This document shows positions 54,040-62,852 of a DNA stretch of 64,000 nucleotides, piece by piece (position 1 is the first letter of the stretch; each line of letters begins with the position of its first letter). This DNA is from Hymenobacter sp. YC55 (lineage in GTDB: Bacteria > Bacteroidota > Bacteroidia > Cytophagales > Hymenobacteraceae). Both the position numbers and the translations under genes were made by a program. The notes beneath the pieces are model-generated. The model had not been told where the DNA came from and searched no databases. It was given only the letters and a program-made list of their open reading frames with translations. The DNA lies in contig NZ_JARNTX010000006.1 of assembly GCF_029433095.1 (NCBI RefSeq), positions 1-64,000 on the forward strand, given 5' to 3'.

Positions 54040-55992
54040 TTACTGAGGCTGAATGCTGGCTTGAAAAGGGGAGGCAGGTAGGCCTTCCCGGTTGTAGAGG
54101 TTAGCGCCTTCAGGGTTGTCGGCCCAAGCATACCGCACGGATACCGGGTTGGGCACCTGGTCGCTCCACACCACCACCTGATTGCCTTCCAGCTTGGCTT
54201 TGGCCCATACATACTTATGGTCGGCACCGGCAACGGCGAAGTGCCGTGGTTCGCCGTCCTTCGTTACCAGGCCGCTGCCAACGTTTGAAAACTTGAGTGT
54301 TACCTTGTTTCCAGCAACTTGCATGGCTTGGTACAGTGGGCCCGAATACACTACCTGCCGGTCTCCGTACGCTACTTTTTCGGCGGCTAGCGCTAGCCGC
54401 TGACCAACTGGCTGCTTAGCAAGCGGATGAATATCGTTCCACTCTCCGAGCCCGAGCGTAACGGCCATGCCGGTGTAGGGCATTGCCAATAAACGCCGCT
54501 GACTTTCGCGCAGCTCGGCCCACCCACTCTCACTTGGCTCTTTTCTGGTAGCCATGAAGTCGGGCAGCTGCACATACAGAAAAGGTAGATTGGGTTGCTG
54601 ATAATGCTGACGCCAGTCGTTGATCAAGCTGGTCATCAGGGCCTGGTAGTCCTGCGGATGACCAGCGTTCGACTCGCCCTGATACCACAGCACCCCTTTA
54701 ATGGCGTAGGGCAGGAGTGGCGCAATCATGCCGTTGTAGAGCCCGCCGGGCAGGAACTGAAAGTAGGTAGTGCTGGGGGCCGGGGTTGTACTGGCTCCTA
54801 GCTTGTAGTGCCAAGGCCCATTCAAATCCAAGCTTTGCCCGCCGGCCCGAAGCTGGTAGAGCTTCTCCGGCGTGAACCCGCCCCGCCCGCTGTTATTGAT
54901 GACGCGCACTACAATGGTATTCCTGCCCGGCACCAGCACGCCCGAAGCAATCGTGTACTTACGCAGGTCGTACTGAGAGCCGGCCGAACCCACCAACTGA
55001 CCATTGACGTAGGTGGAATCTGAATCGACTATGGTGCCGAGTTCTAGCTGCGCAGGGTGGCCCACCATGCTGGCGGGCACATGCACTTCCTTGCGAAACC
55101 ACACCACGCCGTTGATGGGCCCCAATCCTTGGTATGACCAATACCCAGGCACGTTCATGGTCGGCCAATCGGTGGCGCTGTACTGCAGGCTAGACCACTT
55201 CGTCTGGTTTGGTGCTTCTCCCTGATCGGCTTGGTGCAGCCGTTGCTGCCAGGCGCGGGAAGTTTCTCGTTCGCGCACCTGCACCTCAGCCAAATAGGCA
55301 CTGTCCCGGTACTTCTCGCTTTTCTGCTCGTAAACCGGAAACTGCTTAAGGGCTGCGGCGCTCAGCCAAGCCTCGGCTGGAGAACCGCCCACCGCGTTTT
55401 TTATCAACCCAATGGGTACTTGGTACTTGGCGTAAAGGTCTTTAGCGAAGAAATACCCTACGGCCGAAAACTGGCCGATGCTCTGCGGCGTGGCGGCCAT
55501 CCAGCGGCCTCCTGTTACGTTTTCCTGCGGCCCCTGGAAGGCGTAGCGCATGGGCACCAGAAACTGCCGGATGCGCGGGTTGTTGGCCGAAGCCATTTCC
55601 TCCGGGTACTTATCCTTTACGCTACTCATCGGCATTTCCATGTTCGACTGGCCCGAGCAAAGCCACACGTCTCCCACTAAAATGTCGTTGAGTTGTACCT
55701 GGTTGCTAGCCTTCAGCGTCATGGTGTAAGGCCCCCCGGCTTTCAGAGCGGGCAAGGCAACCCGCCATTTTCCCGCGGGGGTAGCCGTTGCCTGGTAGGT
55801 TTTACCCTGGAAAGCAACGGTCACCTTTTCGCCTGCGCTAGCCCAGCCCCAGATAGTAACGGGCTGCTCGCGCTGCAATACCATGCCGCTGCCTACCAAG
55901 TGGGGCAGCCTGATCTGGGCCTGCGCCGGGGCTGCCCAAACTGCTGCTACACACGCACTGGCCGCAACTACGGTTTTATATTTTGCTAGCAT
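54040..55992 (-). CDS. SGNH/SASA-type acetylesterase (sialate-O-acetylesterase-like, probable acetylxylan esterase)
   Basis: Carbohydrate acetylesterase. The start at 55992 (MLAKYKTVVAASACVAAVWA) gives a signal peptide; the frame opens 31 codons earlier without one. Nucleophile Ser116 in CSGQSNMEMP, NAVGGSPAEAWLS, GVLWYQGESNAG and the His in NDIHPLAKQ mark the SASA hydrolase. A jelly-roll domain (about 265-400; WSYQGLGPINGVVWFRKEVH; DSDSTYVNGQLVG) is inserted, as in CE20-like enzymes. In a xylan locus it most likely removes acetyl groups from xylan (inference). Length 650 is typical. It is the first enzyme gene after the SusD terminator. Confidence 0.88.
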   Translation of the reverse strand: MLAKYKTVVAASACVAAVWAAPAQAQIRLPHLVGSGMVLQREQPVTIWGWASAGEKVTVAFQGKTYQATATPAGKWRVALPALKAGGPYTMTLKASNQVQLNDILVGDVWLCSGQSNMEMPMSSVKDKYPEEMASANNPRIRQFLVPMRYAFQGPQENVTGGRWMAATPQSIGQFSAVGYFFAKDLYAKYQVPIGLIKNAVGGSPAEAWLSAAALKQFPVYEQKSEKYRDSAYLAEVQVRERETSRAWQQRLHQADQGEAPNQTKWSSLQYSATDWPTMNVPGYWSYQGLGPINGVVWFRKEVHVPASMVGHPAQLELGTIVDSDSTYVNGQLVGSAGSQYDLRKYTIASGVLVPGRNTIVVRVINNSGRGGFTPEKLYQLRAGGQSLDLNGPWHYKLGASTTPAPSTTYFQFLPGGLYNGMIAPLLPYAIKGVLWYQGESNAGHPQDYQALMTSLINDWRQHYQQPNLPFLYVQLPDFMATRKEPSESGWAELRESQRRLLAMPYTGMAVTLGLGEWNDIHPLAKQPVGQRLALAAEKVAYGDRQVVYSGPLYQAMQVAGNKVTLKFSNVGSGLVTKDGEPRHFAVAGADHKYVWAKAKLEGNQVVVWSDQVPNPVSVRYAWADNPEGANLYNREGLPASPFQASIQPQ

Positions 55993-56350
55993 GCACAAAT
56001 TCTGTGGAAATCTAGAGGATAACTCCTCTTCGTTAGTAGCGCTAGCCGACCTAAGAGCCATGCAGGCTGGTTGACGTTTGCTCACCAGCTACTAGTAGCC
56101 GGGGTACTACGTGATTTGTCTGCTGATGCGGGCAGCTTCCTGCTGCAGGATAGGCCGCAACCTGTAAAACGGCCAGACATGCTTGGCTGCATCCAAGCCA
56201 TAGCTACCCGTATCACCGGAAACAGGTCATGGATTTGACGCCACAAATGCGAGCCTATACTTCTTCGCACGTTCTTTCATCAGCTTGCCGATATGTACGC
56301 GTGCGGCATTCACTTCCTTATCTATACCTTGTTGGTATAGACAAGAAAAC
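55993..56350. other. Gene-free stretch between SusD terminator and acetylesterase gene
   Basis: Some 350 bases that should contain a promoter for the downstream enzyme genes, since a strong terminator closes the susCD unit. A 62-residue minus-strand frame at 56082-56270 lacks any protein character. No clear -33/-7 pair was identified. Confidence 0.4.
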
Positions 56351-56399
56351 GGAGTAGAAAGAGTGGCTGCTTCATACGAGTAGCCACTCTTTCTACTCC
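56351..56399 (-). terminator. Strong terminator after susD of the xylan locus
   Basis: Two perfect 18-base arms (56351-56368 and 56382-56399) with a 13-base loop; on the minus strand GTTTTCTTG follows. It starts 12 bases past the SusD stop. It should make susCD transcript levels differ from those of the enzyme genes behind it. Confidence 0.85.
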
Positions 56400-56410
56400 A
56401 TTGCATTAGG

Positions 56411-58372
56411 CTATTGATAGCCTGGGTTTTGATAGGCAGCTTTTACATCAGCCGGTACATCCAGTGCATCAAGCTGGCCCTGCGGAATGGGACGCAAGTA
56501 ATGATACGGCTGAATGGTACGCGTTACGGTAGCCGGCGTATGGTCACCGAAGTTGTTGCCGCCAATACGGTAGGTTCCAGCCAACTCATTCCACTTTTGG
56601 GTGCGCACCAGATCAAACCAGCGGTAACCTTCACCGAAGTACTCGCGCGAGCGTTCTGCCAAGATATAATTAATGTCTATGGTAGCCGGAGTGGCCGCAA
56701 CCATAGCCGCGCTGTTATCCTGCACCTTGGCTACGTTGCCACTGTTGTCAAAGCGCCATTTGCCGGCCCGGGCCCGAATAACGTTAATCAGTTCTCGTGC
56801 GCTTTTGCCTGCTTTGGTGGTTGCTCCTTTTACGGCTGCTTCCGCTGCTACAAAGTATAGCTCAGAGAATTTGGCGATGTAATACGGGCGTGTGCTGCCA
56901 GCATTGGGAGAGCCCAAGCCCGCACCATTATCCGTACGATAAGGGCCAAGCTTCCACAGACCTGGATAAGCAATTCGGCTGATGCCATTCGGCCCAATTA
57001 CCCAATCTGCTCTGCCAGGCAGAACGCCTCCGCCTACGCCACTTGCGCCTGCTCCGCTAGGATAGGTAATGGCAGTAGCCGGCTCTGAATTCAGGAACGT
57101 CAGGATAGGATCACCCATGCTAACTGGCAGGTTATTGGCGTTGTACAAAGTCGTCTCCGGAACGCCTGTTCCTCTAAGCCAGTTGCCGCGGTACACCGTG
57201 GTAAAGGTACCATCGTAGCGAGAATCGTTGGTTTTGTCGGCAAACGTAGTGGTAATGGCGCCGATGGTAGGAGCCATACGCACCCAAGGACGACCCAGCG
57301 GCTGCACTGCTTCCCGCTGCACGGAAGAGGCATTGCCTGTTCCGCTGGCTCCTGCTGTTTTGAAGCTTCTGATAGAGGGATAGTTCCAGGTCAGCATCCA
57401 GCCAGCGAAGTTATCAGGGGCACCGCCACTACCATTGCTCAAGTCACCTGCGTTATAGAACTGGCTGGATTCAGTATGGTCAGCGTACAACATCGTTTCC
57501 GCGTTGCGGTCATTTGTACCCACGTTCACATCGTAGTACGTTGGCTGCAAGCGGTACTGCCCCGGGTTGTCGATACCATCAGCTGCTATGTCATACGCCT
57601 TCTGATAATACCATTTGGCATCATGTCCGTCCGGATCTGTGCGTTGAGCCGCTGGATAGGTCGGAATGTTATTCGGGTTCTCAAGCCACCAAGCATAGGT
57701 TAAGTAGGCTTTTGCCAAATACAAGCGAGCAAGCGTCTTGGTGACGCCACCGATAACGCGCGGAGCCGCCGGCAAATCGTTGATTGCGATTAGCAGATCC
57801 GGGAAAACGGCTTTGGTATACACTTCGGGTACCGTGTTGCGTACCGAAGTTCTAATCGGGGTGGTATTGAATTCCAATTCTCCAGATCCCAAATCCAGTG
57901 GCACGCCCCCGAAGGTTTGAACCAACAAGAAGTAATCAAAGGCTCGGAAGAACCGTGCTTCAGCAACTAGGGCCGGCGAAACGGTACCCACCGCAGAGGC
58001 ATTTTTAATAATGCCACTAGCCGTATTGATGTTGGGGAACGCCGTAAACCACACTCTGTCGGCGCGGCTGTTGTTGCCGTTGAGCGCCGCTCTGCCTGAG
58101 AGGTCCGCGGCCAGAAAGTTCTCGTCGGCGCTTTGGCCGTAGGTTACTTCATCCGTCCCGGTTTCGGTGGTGTTATAATAGTACGCCTCTCCATAGATGT
58201 AGCGCAGGTGAGCATACATAGATGTCAACCCTCCGCTAACACCTCTTTCGGTTTGAAAAAAGCCTGGCTCGTAAAAACTTCTGGGCTGTTCCTCTAGCAG
58301 ATCCGTGCATCCAGGCGCGGCCATCAAGATTACCGCCGACCCAATTAAGAATATTTTATTAAAACGTTTCAT
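56411..58372 (-). CDS. SusD/RagB family glycan-binding lipoprotein (xylan locus)
   Basis: Lipoprotein partner of the SusC at 58384-61500. Signal MKRFNKIFLIGSAVILM then AAPGC with the lipid Cys at residue 22. SusD N-terminal features (GGLTSMYAHLRYIYGEAYYY; VAEARFFRAFDYFLLVQTFG) and C-terminal ones (SREYFGEGYRWFDLVRTQKW; HYLRPIPQGQLDAL; AYQNPGYQ) are clear. Length 653 is large but within the range for xylan-locus SusD proteins. It begins 11 bases after the SusC stop and is followed by a perfect 18-bp hairpin. Confidence 0.95.
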   Translation of the reverse strand: MKRFNKIFLIGSAVILMAAPGCTDLLEEQPRSFYEPGFFQTERGVSGGLTSMYAHLRYIYGEAYYYNTTETGTDEVTYGQSADENFLAADLSGRAALNGNNSRADRVWFTAFPNINTASGIIKNASAVGTVSPALVAEARFFRAFDYFLLVQTFGGVPLDLGSGELEFNTTPIRTSVRNTVPEVYTKAVFPDLLIAINDLPAAPRVIGGVTKTLARLYLAKAYLTYAWWLENPNNIPTYPAAQRTDPDGHDAKWYYQKAYDIAADGIDNPGQYRLQPTYYDVNVGTNDRNAETMLYADHTESSQFYNAGDLSNGSGGAPDNFAGWMLTWNYPSIRSFKTAGASGTGNASSVQREAVQPLGRPWVRMAPTIGAITTTFADKTNDSRYDGTFTTVYRGNWLRGTGVPETTLYNANNLPVSMGDPILTFLNSEPATAITYPSGAGASGVGGGVLPGRADWVIGPNGISRIAYPGLWKLGPYRTDNGAGLGSPNAGSTRPYYIAKFSELYFVAAEAAVKGATTKAGKSARELINVIRARAGKWRFDNSGNVAKVQDNSAAMVAATPATIDINYILAERSREYFGEGYRWFDLVRTQKWNELAGTYRIGGNNFGDHTPATVTRTIQPYHYLRPIPQGQLDALDVPADVKAAYQNPGYQ

Positions 58373-58383
58373 GTCTGATTTCC

Positions 58384-61300
58384 TTAGAAGGTAAGGGTGA
58401 AGCCGGCGAGATATGTGCGGGTGGCCGGGGCGTTAGTTCCCAGTGTCAAGATGCGGCTGAGGTTGGCACCATAGGCTACGGCCGCATTCTCGTTGCCACG
58501 CGAGTTGGTTTCCGGATCCATGCCCGACTCTTTCTTGTAAGGCGAGAAGAACACAAACGGATTCTGGGCCGTGGCGTAGAGACGCATTCTGCTCACACCC
58601 TTACTTTTCAGCCAAGTGATATTGTCGAAGTTATAGCCGAGGGTAATGGTGCGTATCTTCATATACGAAGCATCGAAGTACCCAAGCGTGCTGCCATACT
58701 TCGGATTGTCGCTGCTTCTGGGACCAGCTGGATTAGGATATTTGGCATCCGTGTTATCAGGAGTCCAGTAATCCACCTTCACGTTGTTGCGACGACCGGT
58801 CAGCATGTTGAGGTAGCCGGCCGAGCCGTAGATGGTGCTGTTGAGCAAGCCACCTTCTTGGAAGATGCCTACTACACTCAAATCAAACCCTTTGTACGCA
58901 ACCCGGGTATTGAACCCGCCTTGAAAGTTGGGATTGGTATCCAGAATTTGCCGGTCTGCTGCGCCAATGGCTCGGGTAGGGGTGCCATCTGCATTGTAGT
59001 CGCCGGTGTATTTCACCTTAATCATACCCGGGGCTCCGCCGGGCTCCAGAATGTCCCGGTATGGATCCTCTTGCTGCCACAACCCTACTTTTTCGTAGTC
59101 AAAAACTACGTTGATCGGTTTTCCAACGAACCACCAGTTGTTTTCATCCCTGGGCTGGTTCCCCGCGAGCGACGTAATCTTGTTGCGGTTGGCATACATG
59201 TTAAGGCCCGCTTCCCAAGTCCAGCCGTTGAGATTTTCCAGGATTACCCCGTTCAATGAAAGCTCAATGCCTTTGTTTTGGGTAGAGCCAACGTTGGCCG
59301 TATAGCTCCCTACGCCTGAAGTGGGCGGCAAGCCTACGCTGAGCAGCAGGTTTTCGGTTTTGGTAACGTAGTATTCAACCGTACCAGAAAGACGGTTGTT
59401 CAGGACCGCAAAATCCACCCCGTAGTTCCAGGTTTTCGAGTATTCCCAACCCAATTTTGGGTTAGGCAGCTCGCTCACATACAAGCCGGTCTGGTAGCCA
59501 GTCGGGCCAAAGTTGTAGGGTCGGGTCGCTAAACGGCCCAGGGTAGCGTATGGGTTAACAGATTGGTTGGACGTGACGCCATAGCCAGCCCGGAACTTCA
59601 GCATGTTCACAGCCGAAACACCCTGCATGAACGATTCTTTAGCTACGTTCCAGCCAACCGATACGGCGGGGTAGGTGTTCCATTGGTAGCCCGGCGAGAG
59701 GCGCGAAGAGCCGTCCGAACGAACCGTAGCTGACAGCAGGTACCGGTCGTCATAGGAGTACATCACGCGGCCCATGTAAGACAACAGACCAAATTTTGTA
59801 TACCCTTGTTCGCCATTATTGGGTAGGGAGATTTCGCCGGCGGCCAATGATAGGTTGTAGAACTGGAAGGCGTCGGAAGGAATATCCCGGGCATTAATCT
59901 GCGACCGGTTGAACACGTTATTGGAAGCCGAGTACAGGGCTATTGCATTTATATTATGCTTCCCGGCAAAAGTGCGGTCGTACGACAGGATGTTTTCAAC
60001 GGTATAATCGGTCGTAACGGAGTTGCTAACCGAGCCCGTAGAAAGGTTATCCGGATTGTCAGAGCCGATGCCCCGCCCGGTGTAAGAGCCACCCTGGCTC
60101 TGCCGATAATTTACGCCCAGATTGAGGCGATACTTCAATCCGTCTACTCCCGGAATCTTAAACTCTCCGAAGATGGAGTTGTAGCTGGCAAAGCTTCTCG
60201 ATTGGCTTAGCCAGTTATCCTTGTTAGCCTCTACGACATCCCTGTCGTATACCCACTGATTATCCTGTACCATGCTGATAACTCTTTTCAAAGAGCCATC
60301 CGCGTTGTACGGATTGGAAATGGGTGTTGCAGCCAACGTGCCGTATATACCTACGTTGCCGCCTTCGGTTAAACTGTAGCTGTTGTTCGCCGTGAAACCC
60401 ACACGAACGTACTTGCCAACACCCTGGTCGAGCGTTCCGCGCACGGAATAACGGGTGTACTGTTGGGTTGGAATGACACCTTCTTCCTGGTAATAACCCG
60501 CGTTGAAATTATAACGCCCGTTCTGCGTACCGCCGGAAACCCCTATGTTTTGGTTGACCTGTATACCCGTTTTGTAGAGATTATCCTGCCAATCAGTATT
60601 CACGTCAGGCGACTCATCCAAGCCAAACTGCGGAACGCCGTTGGTTGCGTACAGGCCTGCTGCCTTTCGAAGCTCAACAAATTCGGCCCCATTCATCATG
60701 GGATATCGGGAGAAGAGTGTTTTCGCGCCAACGAAGCCATCATACGTTATTTGCGGCTTCTGACCCACTTTCCCGCTTTTGGTGGTTACCAAAACAACTC
60801 CGTTTGCCCCGCGAGACCCGTAAATAGCTGTGGCCGAGGCATCTTTCAGAATGTCAACACTCTGGATGTCGTTGGGGTTGATGTCGCCGATAGAGCCCGG
60901 AAAAGGAATGCCATCCAGTACGATCAACGGATCATTACTAGCAGTGAGTGACCGTACCCCACGGATCCGAATCTGCGTGGCAGCGCCCGGCTGGGAGGAG
61001 GTTTGCGAAAACTGCACACCGGGCAATCGACCTTGCAGAGCCTGCGAAATGTTAGCAGCAGGCACTTCGCGCAAGTTCTCACCAGTAATAGAAGCTACTG
61101 AACCCGTGACGGCTTCTGCTCGCTGCGTACCATACCCTACCACCACTACTTCATCCAGCGCCTTGGTGTTGGTAGCCAGCGTGACGTTTACGGTGGCACC
61201 GGAAATAACTACCTCTTGACTGATGAAGCCAATGGCACTAAACACGAGCGTGCTGCCAACCGGAGCCGACAGTGTAAATCCTCCGTCCCCATTGGTGGAA

Positions 61301-61500
61301 ACACCGTTGGTGGTGCCTTTTTGCAGAACGGTAACACCAGGCAGGCCTTCGCCCTTGTCAGCAGTTACTCGGCCCGACACCGTTTGGGCAGTTTGGGCCA
61401 TGGCGGAGGTTGTGGCTAAGCCAACGAGCAGTGACGCCGCCACTCGCTTAGCGAGGAGCGGAGTGCTGTGCAGCGTGGTTGCGCATAGAAGTTTTTTCAT
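58384..61500 (-). CDS. SusC/RagA TonB-dependent transporter (xylan locus)
   Basis: Outer-membrane importer of xylo- or arabinoxylo-oligosaccharides (by context). Signal peptide to about residue 37 (VGLATTSAMAQ), then the carboxypeptidase-like domain (VSGRVTADKGEGLPGVTVLQ). The plug follows (EVVVVGYGTQRAEAVTGSVA; LQGRLPGVQFSQTSSQPGAA; IRIRGVRSL; DASATAIYGSRGANGVVLVT) and the barrel ends in TRTYLAGFTLTF. There is no STN domain, unlike the SusC at 174, so regulation does not go through an anti-sigma factor. The divergent HTCS is the probable control. Length 1038 is standard. Confidence 0.96.
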   Translation of the reverse strand: MKKLLCATTLHSTPLLAKRVAASLLVGLATTSAMAQTAQTVSGRVTADKGEGLPGVTVLQKGTTNGVSTNGDGGFTLSAPVGSTLVFSAIGFISQEVVISGATVNVTLATNTKALDEVVVVGYGTQRAEAVTGSVASITGENLREVPAANISQALQGRLPGVQFSQTSSQPGAATQIRIRGVRSLTASNDPLIVLDGIPFPGSIGDINPNDIQSVDILKDASATAIYGSRGANGVVLVTTKSGKVGQKPQITYDGFVGAKTLFSRYPMMNGAEFVELRKAAGLYATNGVPQFGLDESPDVNTDWQDNLYKTGIQVNQNIGVSGGTQNGRYNFNAGYYQEEGVIPTQQYTRYSVRGTLDQGVGKYVRVGFTANNSYSLTEGGNVGIYGTLAATPISNPYNADGSLKRVISMVQDNQWVYDRDVVEANKDNWLSQSRSFASYNSIFGEFKIPGVDGLKYRLNLGVNYRQSQGGSYTGRGIGSDNPDNLSTGSVSNSVTTDYTVENILSYDRTFAGKHNINAIALYSASNNVFNRSQINARDIPSDAFQFYNLSLAAGEISLPNNGEQGYTKFGLLSYMGRVMYSYDDRYLLSATVRSDGSSRLSPGYQWNTYPAVSVGWNVAKESFMQGVSAVNMLKFRAGYGVTSNQSVNPYATLGRLATRPYNFGPTGYQTGLYVSELPNPKLGWEYSKTWNYGVDFAVLNNRLSGTVEYYVTKTENLLLSVGLPPTSGVGSYTANVGSTQNKGIELSLNGVILENLNGWTWEAGLNMYANRNKITSLAGNQPRDENNWWFVGKPINVVFDYEKVGLWQQEDPYRDILEPGGAPGMIKVKYTGDYNADGTPTRAIGAADRQILDTNPNFQGGFNTRVAYKGFDLSVVGIFQEGGLLNSTIYGSAGYLNMLTGRRNNVKVDYWTPDNTDAKYPNPAGPRSSDNPKYGSTLGYFDASYMKIRTITLGYNFDNITWLKSKGVSRMRLYATAQNPFVFFSPYKKESGMDPETNSRGNENAAVAYGANLSRILTLGTNAPATRTYLAGFTLTF

Positions 61501-61607
61501 GGTTGGAATGGTGGGGTTATGGGTCGTACTAAACTTTTAGATCTTGGAGAGTTGCCCTCAGCTGACAGGCAGTATCAGTCAGTTAAGCAAGGCCGGCATC
61601 TTTAAGT

Positions 61608-61621
61608 CACAATCGATTGTG
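61608..61621. promoter_or_regulatory. Candidate operator: 14-bp perfect palindrome CACAATCGATTGTG
   Basis: Fourteen bases of perfect twofold symmetry 108 bases upstream of susC. Shorter palindromes with the same core occur at 61864-61873 (TAATCGATTA) and 62406-62415 (AAATCGATTT). The spacing and core resemble LacI-type operators. No LacI gene is in the window, so a distant regulator or an HTCS site are both possible. Confidence 0.45.
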
Positions 61622-61676
61622 CATGCGCAATAAAGAGCGACAGCTGTAATAATCGGAATTTCAAGAAGCCGTAATG

Positions 61677-61764
61677 GCACCTTAATTCTGACGAAGAGCA
61701 GTGCTCTGAATAACTGCTAGCACTCTCTCCACGGCCGAAGCCAGCTTCGGGTAATTTAAGGTGC
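61677..61764. other. Possible folded leader: three-way stem structure
   Basis: A 9-bp outer stem (61677-61685 with 61756-61764) encloses two hairpins: AGAGC/GCTCT (61695-61707) and CCGAAG/CTTCGG (61735-61750). The whole is 88 bases. It is not a tRNA (no T-loop or anticodon arm). If susC transcription starts farther upstream it would lie in the susC leader. Chance folding cannot be excluded. Confidence 0.25.
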
Positions 61765-61977
61765 TACAAGCCGTTGCTAATTTCACTTGGTGGTACTCAA
61801 GAACTGTTACTAAGTGGGCTAATGCTTGCGCGAAGCCCTTCAAGTGGAAATAGCTAGTATTCGTAATCGATTAGTAAAAATCAAACAGCTGTTTAATCTC
61901 TACCACTAGAAAACAGACGAAAGTGAGATAGTGGAAAACAGAGAAAGTTGAGGATTTTATCCCTGCTGGGATAGTGT

Positions 61978-61985
61978 CAAAGGTA
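61978..61985 (-). promoter_or_regulatory. Candidate -7 box for susC (minus strand)
   Basis: On the minus strand TACCTTTG matches the Bacteroidota TAnnTTTG box, with CTTG about 15 bases farther upstream as a partial -33 element. It would give a leader of nearly 480 bases, which is long, so the call is tentative. Confidence 0.3.
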
Positions 61986-62648
61986 TTCTCTACAAAAGCG
62001 CAAGCATTCTTATATTCTTACAACGGATGTAAAAATCTACGGCAGAGCTACTGACCATAATATTGCCCTTTAAGAAGCTACAGAGGCGTTTTAGTATACA
62101 TATGTGTTATTTCGCTGTACATTCATTGGCTTCTCAGCTTGAATCGTTTTAGCAAAGATTTGTCTAGTTGAGAGTAGGTATTGTACACTATGTTGCACTA
62201 ACAATCTTTTGTTTGTTTCCCGATTTTTAGGAAAGCTAAAAACAGTGGACGGAGAACTCCACGCATTAAAATTGGGAGGTCACACCACTAATAACATGCC
62301 CTTTACTTTCGCTTGGATAAGCTTAAATACGAAGTAATGCCGAGCTTTCATACTCACAAATTGTAAGTTCCACTCGGTAGCTTCTGAGTGCCATGCAGCG
62401 GTTGAAAATCGATTTGGGTACTCTTTAAAGGACGCATAGCTCGCCTGCGAGAGTAAGTAAGTGGCTATGATTTGCTGACTCGCATAGCCTGCATTTTTTT
62501 CGGCGCTGTGTAAGTATCCCTGCTTATAACAAGCATACTCTATCTTAATCTTAGGGCTACTTAGTTCTTGTTTTTACGCAATGGTTTGCGTTAACTAGCA
62601 TCGCCCAATTAGACGTGACTTTTTGGTCGCGCAATTCGGCACATCGGC

Positions 62649-62675
62649 TTTGCTCGCAAGCAAATTTTATCTTTG
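62649..62675 (+). promoter_or_regulatory. Candidate Bacteroidota promoter for the HTCS gene
   Basis: TTTG at 62649-62652 and TATCTTTG at 62668-62675 match the -33 and -7 boxes, with spacing slightly short (15 bases). It lies about 178 bases before the HTCS start. Confidence 0.35.
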
Positions 62676-62852
62676 TTAATCTGGTTATATGATCTAACTG
62701 GCTAGAGCTTGTTGGCAGCTGCTACAAGGTCAATTACTCTATTAACTAGAGCTGCCTCGCTCAGTCTAAGGCACTACGGTATAGGGTCTACAAAACCCTA
62801 GCCTCAAAAGGCAGTCGCGGCAAGAAGCGATGCATTACTCTTTAACCTCGAC

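Larger units (their letters stand above)
61501..62852. other. Long AT-rich intergenic region between susC and the HTCS gene
   Basis: About 1350 bases, clearly poorer in GC than the neighbouring genes, with no credible gene on either strand. It contains several AATCGATT palindromes (61608-61621, 61864-61873, 62406-62415), a nested fold (61677-61764) and candidate promoters for both divergent genes. It is the control region of the xylan locus and the largest non-coding stretch in the window. Confidence 0.7.

Noticed and set aside
56082..56270. 62-codon minus-strand frame
   Set aside because: Lies in the gap after the susD terminator, composition unlike protein, no homologue recognised.
61677..61764. 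tRNA-like reading of the nested fold
   Set aside because: No anticodon arm, T-loop or CCA end; stem lengths do not fit a tRNA.
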